This document shows positions 1 through 4,485 of a stretch of 7,899 nt of DNA, in pieces (within the stretch, counting starts at the first letter, position 1; each line of letters starts with the position of its first letter). The notes below the pieces were generated by a model that was given only the letters and a program-made list of their open reading frames with translations, was not told the DNA's origin and did not search any database. The DNA lies in NCBI GenBank assembly GCA_019348475.1, contig JAHWJJ010000202.1:1-7899 (forward strand). The letters run 5' to 3'. A program made the position numbers and the translations under genes. Source of the DNA: Gemmatimonadota bacterium. Lineage in GTDB: Bacteria; Gemmatimonadota; Gemmatimonadetes; Longimicrobiales; Longimicrobiaceae.

Positions 1-46
1 GCACCAAGGGAAGGTGGCGCGGCGCGTGGCCCGGCTCGTCAGACAT
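1..46 (-). CDS. Possible N-terminus of a gene running off the left edge
   Basis: An ATG at 46-44 on the minus strand opens a frame that stays open to the window edge and reads MSDEPGHAPRHLPLV. Of the 14 codons after the ATG, 12 end in G or C, as expected for coding sequence in this genome. A strong Shine-Dalgarno (GGAGGT, 77-72) lies 25 bases upstream, but it is correctly spaced for an 8-codon ORF (65-39) whose TGA overlaps this start, so initiation here would need translational coupling or a weak site of its own. Fifteen codons are too few to recognise a family. The frame could also be chance, because long open frames are common at this G+C content. Confidence 0.3.
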   Translation of the reverse strand, partial: MSDEPGHAPRHLPLV

Positions 47-65
47 GCAGCCGGTTCCCGGACAT
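39..65 (-). other. Short leader-like ORF (8 codons) with strong Shine-Dalgarno
   Basis: On the minus strand, GGAGGT (77-72) sits six bases before an ATG (65-63), the best ribosome-binding site seen in the window. The frame reads MSGNRLHV and stops at TGA (41-39). The stop overlaps, in another frame, the ATG at 46-44 of the possible partial gene, the geometry of translational coupling. It has no run of one amino acid, so nothing points to an attenuation leader. It may simply be a fortuitous purine-rich motif. Confidence 0.25.
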
Positions 66-101
66 GCACGGACCTCCGGATGATTCGAGGGTGAACGTTA
101 C

Positions 102-107
102 ATCATA
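102..107 (-). promoter_or_regulatory. Possible -10 hexamer TATGAT
   Basis: TATGAT on the minus strand matches five of six bases of the sigma-70 -10 consensus. It lies about 25 bases upstream of the GGAGGT site and about 55 bases upstream of the possible left-edge start. No recognisable -35 hexamer is found 16-18 bases upstream, where the sequence is only G+C rich. It is an AT-richer island in very G+C-rich DNA, which is the main reason to list it. Confidence 0.2.
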
Positions 108-294
108 GCGGGGCGGGGTCCGCCGCGCGAGAGTCGGGAGAGTGCAAAGGGCGCGGGGGAAGGGAAGTGGAGAGTGAACGGCGGAATCGGGCCCGCCCCC
201 CTGCTCCCGGTGTCGCCAGACAATCGGTTGGATGCGCGGCGGGCGCGGATGGATGCGCGGGGGTTGTGGATGCCGGTGAAGGGCGCCATCCTCC

Positions 295-312
295 GGGACG
301 GGACGGGATGGG
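295..312 (+). repeat. G-quadruplex motif (GGG x4, 2-nt loops)
   Basis: Four GGG tracts at 295-297, 300-302, 305-307 and 310-312 are separated by loops AC, AC and AT, so the stretch is a pentanucleotide tandem (GGGAC/GGGAT) satisfying the usual G3+N1-7 rule with very short loops. Another GG follows at 315-316. It lies about 265 bases upstream of tag on the same strand. Short loops favour a stable parallel quadruplex; any biological role is inference. Confidence 0.5.
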
Positions 313-426
313 ACGGCACGGGCAACCGCCACCGCCGTTCACCCGGGCCGCGGTCGGCGTGCCGGGGCCTCGGGCGCCTCGGGCCTTCGGGGTCGGCGGC
401 GCACGCCCGCCGCGTGCGGCGCCCCC

Positions 427-470
427 GGGCCGCGTCCGGGCCGCGTCCGGGCCGCCCCCGGGCCGCCCCC
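427..470 (+). repeat. Four tandem 11-bp G+C-only repeats
   Basis: Four consecutive 11-base units: GGGCCGCGTCC at 427-437 and 438-448, then GGGCCGCCCCC at 449-459 and 460-470. The two unit types differ at two positions, suggesting duplication of a pair or slippage followed by homogenisation. The last unit supplies the left arm of the palindrome at 465-486. No ORF here has a credible protein product. Confidence 0.8.
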
Positions 471-486
471 GGCTGAAGCCGGGGGC
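465..486. repeat. Perfect 10-bp palindromic hairpin
   Basis: GCCCCCGGCT (465-474) and AGCCGGGGGC (477-486) are exact reverse complements separated by GA, so the hairpin would be about 9 bp with a TGAA tetraloop. No T-run follows on either strand, so a rho-independent terminator is not indicated. It lies 12 bases upstream of the 40-bp hairpin element at 499-539; together they could form two stacked stems ahead of tag. Confidence 0.6.
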
Positions 487-498
487 TGGAACTGCCAT

Positions 499-539
499 AA
501 GCCCTGTCTCGGCTCGCTTGCGCTCGCCGAACAGGGCTT
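499..539. repeat. REP-like hairpin element, copy 1
   Basis: A 41-base imperfect palindrome. The outer arms AAGCCCTGT (499-507) and ACAGGGCTT (531-539) pair perfectly, and the inner arms TCGGC (509-513) and GCCGA (526-530) pair around a 12-base centre, TCGCTTGCGCTC. Copy 2 at 1190-1229 has the same orientation and architecture, with one outer T-A pair replaced by C-G. The element ends 37 bases before the tag start codon. Size and structure resemble REP-type intergenic palindromes; no RAYT transposase is present in the window. Confidence 0.7.
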
Positions 540-576
540 CACCTGCGGAACGCATCCGCCTCTCGCACTCGCCTCG

Positions 577-1143
577 ATGTCATCCTACTGCGATGCCGCG
601 CCCGGGCATCCGTTCCACGGGCCGTATCACGACCACGAGTACGGCTTCCCACTCCGCGGGGACGATCAGCTCCTGGAGCGGCTGGCGCTGGAGATCAACC
701 AGGCGGGCCTGTCCTGGCTCACCATCCTCAAGAAGAAGGACAACTTTCACCGGGCGTTCCACGGCTTCGACGTGGACCGCGTGGCGGCGTTCGGGGACCA
801 GGATCGGGCGCGGCTGATGGCGGACGCGGGCATCATCCGCAACCGGCTCAAGGTGGAGGCGGTGATCGAGAACGCGCGGCGCATCCAGCAGCTGCGCGGC
901 GAGTACGGTTCCTTCGCCGGCTGGCTGGACGCGCACCACCCCCGCGAGAAGGCGGAGTGGATCAAGCTGTTCAAGAAGACGTTCCGCTTTACCGGCGGCG
1001 AGATCGTGGGCGAGTTCTTGATGTCGCTGGGCTACCTCCCCGGCGCGCACCGGCCCGAGTGCCCGGTCTACGCGCGGGTGCTGGCGGCCGACCCGCCGTG
1101 GGCGCGGGTGGAGCTGCCCGCGGCGGCGAGCGCCGGCGGATGA
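577..1143 (+). CDS. tag: DNA-3-methyladenine glycosylase I
   Basis: Cytoplasmic base-excision repair enzyme that cleaves the N-glycosidic bond of 3-methyladenine in alkylated DNA, leaving an abasic site. At 188 residues it matches the family length (E. coli Tag, 187). The zinc ligands of the family are all present: Cys5 and His18 (in YHDHEYG) at the N-terminus and His158-x3-Cys162 at the C-terminus. The active-site segment LEINQAGLSWLTILKK supplies Glu39 and Trp47, equivalent to E. coli Glu38 and Trp46. DAGIIRNRLKVEAVIENA (83-100) is the family helix-hairpin-helix region. The ATG at 577 gives the usual short N-terminus, but no Shine-Dalgarno precedes it; only a small inverted repeat (545-549/555-559) and the hairpin at 499-539 lie upstream. 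The gene is convergent with polA. The C-terminal tail (PAAASAGG) is low-complexity. Identification is firm. Confidence 0.96.
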   Translation: MSSYCDAAPGHPFHGPYHDHEYGFPLRGDDQLLERLALEINQAGLSWLTILKKKDNFHRAFHGFDVDRVAAFGDQDRARLMADAGIIRNRLKVEAVIENARRIQQLRGEYGSFAGWLDAHHPREKAEWIKLFKKTFRFTGGEIVGEFLMSLGYLPGAHRPECPVYARVLAADPPWARVELPAAASAGG

Positions 1144-1160
1144 TGGGAGATGAGGAGATG

Positions 1161-1176
1161 AGCGGGTAAACCCGCT
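1161..1176 (+). terminator. Small hairpin after tag, possible terminator
   Basis: AGCGGG (1161-1166) and CCCGCT (1171-1176) form a perfect 6-bp stem with a TAAA loop, 17 bases after the tag stop codon. No T-tract follows on the plus strand, so intrinsic termination would be weak. The larger hairpin at 1190-1229 lies just downstream and may contribute. Confidence 0.35.
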
Positions 1177-1189
1177 GCTGGTAAGCGAC

Positions 1190-1229
1190 AAGCCCCGTCT
1201 CGGCTCGTTACACTCGCCGAACGGGGCTT
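1190..1229. repeat. REP-like hairpin element, copy 2
   Basis: A 40-base palindrome with outer arms AAGCCCCGT (1190-1198) and ACGGGGCTT (1221-1229), inner arms TCGGC (1200-1204) and GCCGA (1216-1220), and the centre TCGTTACACTC. Relative to copy 1 (499-539) the centre differs, while both arms change together (T-A to C-G), so pairing is preserved. It lies 46 bases after the tag stop and about 110 bases beyond the polA stop, where it could serve as a transcript-end hairpin for either convergent gene. The flank after both copies is similar (CTTCA[CA]CTGC). Confidence 0.7.
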
Positions 1230-1290
1230 CAACTGCTCGGTTGCTGGGCGGGCGGCTATGTCCGATTCGCATCTACCCGCGACGCGAGCC

Positions 1291-1338
1291 GCACTTTCGC
1301 ACTTTCGCACTTTCGCACTTTCGCACTCACGCACTTCC
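1291..1338. repeat. Octamer tandem array abutting the polA stop codon
   Basis: Six consecutive 8-base units on the plus strand: GCACTTTC four times (1291-1322), GCACTCAC (1323-1330) and GCACTTCC (1331-1338). On the polA strand the unit reads GAAAGTGC or GTGAGTGC. The array begins at the very base after the polA stop codon (TAG, 1341-1339), so copy-number change would not alter the protein. The unit is related to the array at 7137-7200. Confidence 0.85.
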
Positions 1339-4161
1339 CTACTTCGTCTCCAGCCAGTTGTCGCCCACCCCGCCTTCCACTTTCAGCGGCACCTCCAGAC
1401 GGGCGGCGTTCTCCATGCGGTCGCGCACGAACTCCTGCACGGCGGGCTCGCTCCCCGCGGGGGTCTCGAACAGGAGCTCGTCGTGCACCTGCAGCAGCAT
1501 CTTCGCGGGGACCACGCCGGCGTGCAGGTCGTCCTGAATGCGGATCATGGCGATCTTGATCAGGTCCGCCGCGGTGCCCTGGATGGGCGCGTTGGTGGCC
1601 GCGCGCTCGCCGAACGCGCGGATGTTCCAGTTCCTGGACTTGAGCTCCGGCAGGTAGCGCCGCCGCCCGGTGAGCGTCTCCACGTACCCGCGCGTCTTCG
1701 CCAGCTCCACCTGCTCGTCCAGGTAGCGGCGGACGCCGGGAAAGCGGCGAAAGTACTCCTCGATGAACTCCTTCGCCTCGGCGTTGCTGATCCCCAGCTG
1801 GTTGCCCAGCGAGAACGGCCCCTGTCCGTAGATGATGCCGAAGTTCACCGTCTTGGCGCGGTCGCGCATCTCCTTCGTGACCAGGTCGATCGGCACGCCG
1901 AAGACGATGCTGGCCGTCTGCTTGTGGATGTCGAGCCCCGCGCGGAACGCCTCCACGAACGCCTCGTCGCGCGAGTAGTGCGCCAGGATGCGCAGCTCGA
2001 TCTGCGAATAGTCGGCCGAGACGAAGCGCTGCCCCTCGGCCGGGATGAAGCCGCGCCGGATCTCCGCGCCCATCTCGGTGCGGATGGGGATGTTCTGCAG
2101 GTTGGGATCCGACGACGACAGGCGCCCCGTGGCCGCGATGGTCTGGCTGAACGAGGTGTGGATGCGCCCCGTCTCCGGGTTCACTGCGTGCGGCAGGGTG
2201 TCGACGTAGGTGCCGCGCAGCTTGTCGATCTGCCGGTACTGCATCAGCAGCGTGGGGAGCGGATGGCCCTTCGCGGCCAGCGCCTGCAGCACGTCCACGT
2301 CGGTCGACGCGCCCGTCTTGGTCTTCTTGATGACGGGAAGCCCCAGCTTGCCGAAGAGGATCTCGCGCAGCTGGGGGGTGGAGCCGATGTTGAACTCCTC
2401 CCCCGCCTCCACGTAGATCTGCCCCTCCAGCGCCTTCTGGGCGCTGCGCAGCTCCTCGCCCATGCGGCGGAAGAAGGGCTCGTCGATGCGGATGCCGTTC
2501 CACTCCATCTCCGCCAGCACGTGCACCAGCGGCATCTCGATGTCGCGAAAGAGCGAGTCCAGGTGCAGGCTTTCCAGCTCCGGCGCGAACTTCTCCACCA
2601 GCCGCAGCGCGATGTCCGCGTCCTCCGCCGCATAGGTGCAGGCGGCGTCCAGCCCCACCTCGGCAAAGGGAATCTGCGCCTTTCCCTTCCCCGTCACCTC
2701 GTCGTAGGCGATGGTGCGGTGGTCCAGGTGCTGAAGGGCCAGCGAGTCCAGCCCGTGCTCGCGCCGCCCCGGCTCCAGCACGTAGCTGGCGACCATCGTG
2801 TCGAAGTCCAGCCCCCGCAGCGTGATCCCCTCGCGGCGAAAGACCAGGAAGTCGTACTTCAGGTTCTGCCCCACCTTGCGCACCTGCTCGTCCTCCAGCA
2901 GGTCCAGCAGCGGCCGCATCGGCTCCGAGTGCAGGTCGGGCAGGTTGGCGACCACCTCGCAGTCCGGCCCGTCGCCCACGACGGGGGTCAGGTCGCCCAG
3001 CAGCTCGCCCTGGTCCGGCCCGCGGGTGCGGTGGCGAAAGGGGAGGTAGTACGCCGTCCCCACGTCGATGCCGATGGAGATGCCGCACAGCGTCGCCCGC
3101 ATGGGATCGGTGTCGCTGGTCTCCGTGTCCACCGCGAACCGCCCCGCCGCGCGGGCCCGGCGGACCACGTCGCGCACCTGCTCCACGGTGGAGAGCAGCA
3201 CGTACTCCGCCTCCAGGCGATTCGCCGGCCGCGCCTCCTCCGCCTCGCCTCCCGGGGGGACCACGCCGGCGAAGTCGCGGATCAGGGAGTGGAACTCCAG
3301 GTCGAAGAACAGGTCCTTGAGCCGCGCGCGGTCCGGCTCGCGGCAGCGCAGCGCCTCCAGGTCCAGGTCCACGGGCAGGTCTTCGCGGATGGTGACCAGC
3401 CGCTTGGAGAGGAGGGCCGCGTCCGCGAACGCCTCCAGCGCCTCGCGGGCGCGCTTGCTCTTGATCTCCGCCGTGTGGGCCAGAAGGTTCTCGATGGGCC
3501 CGTACTCCTGGATCAGCTGGATGGCCGTCTTGGGCCCGATCCCCTTCACGCCCGGCACGTTGTCGCTGCTGTCGCCGATCAGCCCCAGGTAGTCCACCAC
3601 GCGCTCCGGCGGCACGCCCAGCCGCTCGTGGGCGTTGCGCGTGTCCACCCACTCCTCCTCCACCGCCGTGGGCCCGCCGCGCCCCGGGTTCAGCAGGCAG
3701 ACGTGCGGGCGGATGAGCTGGTAGAAGTCCTTGTCGCCGCTGATGATGACCGTCTCCAGCCCCGCGTCCGCCGCTTTCGAGGCGAGCGTGCCGATCACGT
3801 CGTCGGCCTCGTAGCCGGGCAGCTCCAGCACGGGGATGTTGAACGCCTCCACCAGCTGGCGGATGCGGGGAAGGGAAAGCTCCAGCTCGTCGGGCATCTT
3901 CTCCCGCGTGGCCTTGTACTCCGCGTACATCTGCACGCGCTCGCTGTCACCCGCGTCGAACACCATTCCCAGGTAGTCGGGATGGTGCTTTTCGAACACC
4001 TTGATCAGGAAGCGCGCGACCCCCCACGCGGCGCTGGTGTTCTCGCCCTTTCCCGAGACCAGCGGCCGCGAGATCATGGCGAAGAAGGCGCGGTAGATGA
4101 GGGCGTAGCCGTCGATCAGGTACAGGCGGTCGCGGGTCTTCTGGGGCTTCTCTACGGGCAT
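1339..4161 (-). CDS. polA: DNA polymerase I with 5' nuclease and proofreading domains
   Basis: A 940-residue three-domain Pol I that processes Okazaki fragments and fills repair gaps. The N-terminal 5' nuclease (about 1-300) has LIDGYALIYRAFFA, the acidic GYEADD (116-121) and SGDKDF (141-146) segments, and the helix-hairpin-helix GDSSDNVPGVKGIGPKTA. The 3'-5' exonuclease (about 318-525) keeps the family catalytic acids: Asp345 and Glu347 in DTET, Asp437 in GQNLKYD, and Tyr510/Asp514 in YAAED, so proofreading should be active. The polymerase domain has motif A SADYSQIELR (Asp717, Glu722), motif B Arg766/Lys770/Phe774/Tyr778, and motif C QVHDE (His893, Asp894, Glu895). About 20 extra residues near 387-412 separate two exonuclease motifs compared with E. 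coli Pol I. The ATG at 4161-4159 gives the usual N-terminus but has no clear Shine-Dalgarno. It is convergent with tag and divergent from the peptidase gene. Confidence 0.98.
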   Translation of the reverse strand: MPVEKPQKTRDRLYLIDGYALIYRAFFAMISRPLVSGKGENTSAAWGVARFLIKVFEKHHPDYLGMVFDAGDSERVQMYAEYKATREKMPDELELSLPRIRQLVEAFNIPVLELPGYEADDVIGTLASKAADAGLETVIISGDKDFYQLIRPHVCLLNPGRGGPTAVEEEWVDTRNAHERLGVPPERVVDYLGLIGDSSDNVPGVKGIGPKTAIQLIQEYGPIENLLAHTAEIKSKRAREALEAFADAALLSKRLVTIREDLPVDLDLEALRCREPDRARLKDLFFDLEFHSLIRDFAGVVPPGGEAEEARPANRLEAEYVLLSTVEQVRDVVRRARAAGRFAVDTETSDTDPMRATLCGISIGIDVGTAYYLPFRHRTRGPDQGELLGDLTPVVGDGPDCEVVANLPDLHSEPMRPLLDLLEDEQVRKVGQNLKYDFLVFRREGITLRGLDFDTMVASYVLEPGRREHGLDSLALQHLDHRTIAYDEVTGKGKAQIPFAEVGLDAACTYAAEDADIALRLVEKFAPELESLHLDSLFRDIEMPLVHVLAEMEWNGIRIDEPFFRRMGEELRSAQKALEGQIYVEAGEEFNIGSTPQLREILFGKLGLPVIKKTKTGASTDVDVLQALAAKGHPLPTLLMQYRQIDKLRGTYVDTLPHAVNPETGRIHTSFSQTIAATGRLSSSDPNLQNIPIRTEMGAEIRRGFIPAEGQRFVSADYSQIELRILAHYSRDEAFVEAFRAGLDIHKQTASIVFGVPIDLVTKEMRDRAKTVNFGIIYGQGPFSLGNQLGISNAEAKEFIEEYFRRFPGVRRYLDEQVELAKTRGYVETLTGRRRYLPELKSRNWNIRAFGERAATNAPIQGTAADLIKIAMIRIQDDLHAGVVPAKMLLQVHDELLFETPAGSEPAVQEFVRDRMENAARLEVPLKVEGGVGDNWLETK

Positions 4162-4485
4162 GCTGGGCCGGCGGATGTACGTTCGTGTGGACGCGGAGCG
4201 GCGCGCGCCAATCTACCGCGCGCGGCGGCGGGCGGAAACGGCGGAGAACAGCGAGCCTCACGTCCAGCCAGCTGAGGCAACCGAGTCGTTGCTACCCTTG
4301 CGCCCGCCCGTCGTCGGAAGACCGGATCGGCCGAACGACCCGGCAGGAGGCGAATCCCTTTTCGAGCCCCGATGCTAAACCTTTCGCACCCGGACGCCGG
4401 ATGACAGATTGGGGGCGATCCCCGGCAGATGGCGCGGGCTCCGCGGACGGAGCGCGATTCCCATCCCCCAACCATCGAGCAGGCC
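4162..4485. other. Divergent polA/peptidase intergenic region
   Basis: This 324-base gap between divergent starts must carry both promoters if the genes are transcribed separately, yet neither is convincing. Toward polA, a minus-strand TAGATT (4215-4210) has only TTTCCG as a possible -35 about 17 bases upstream. Toward the peptidase, TGCTAAACC (4373-4381) looks like a weak extended -10 without a -35. There is an 8-base palindrome, TCGGCCGA (4327-4334). Short frames here look like G+C-driven noise, with no protein I would support. Confidence 0.5.

Noticed and set aside
39..332. Minus-strand frame upstream of tag as a protein-coding gene
   Set aside because: Proline/Arg/His-rich composition with no motif. 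Its only credible piece is the last 8 codons, which have their own Shine-Dalgarno and are listed separately.
167..817. A 216-codon plus-strand frame overlapping the start of tag
   Set aside because: Low-complexity Arg/Pro/Gly/Ser sequence that runs through the tandem repeats and hairpins and overlaps tag in a different frame.
1291..1338. CRISPR array
   Set aside because: Units are contiguous 8-mers without spacers and without cas genes nearby; the same applies to 7137-7200.
1256..3652. A 798-codon minus-strand frame inside polA
   Set aside because: Same strand as polA in another frame, extremely rich in Gly/Ala/Arg/Pro and without motifs; polA explains every conserved motif here.
1258..4275. 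A 1005-codon plus-strand open frame across polA
   Set aside because: It is the antisense of a firmly identified polA, rich in Arg/Leu/Val/His as expected from a complemented high-G+C codon pattern, with no recognisable domain. Long antisense frames are normal at this base composition.
4429..4485. Upstream ATG as the peptidase start
   Set aside because: It would add 19 polar residues before the signal peptide; the ATG at 4486 directly precedes a standard n-region, hydrophobic core and AQA cleavage site.
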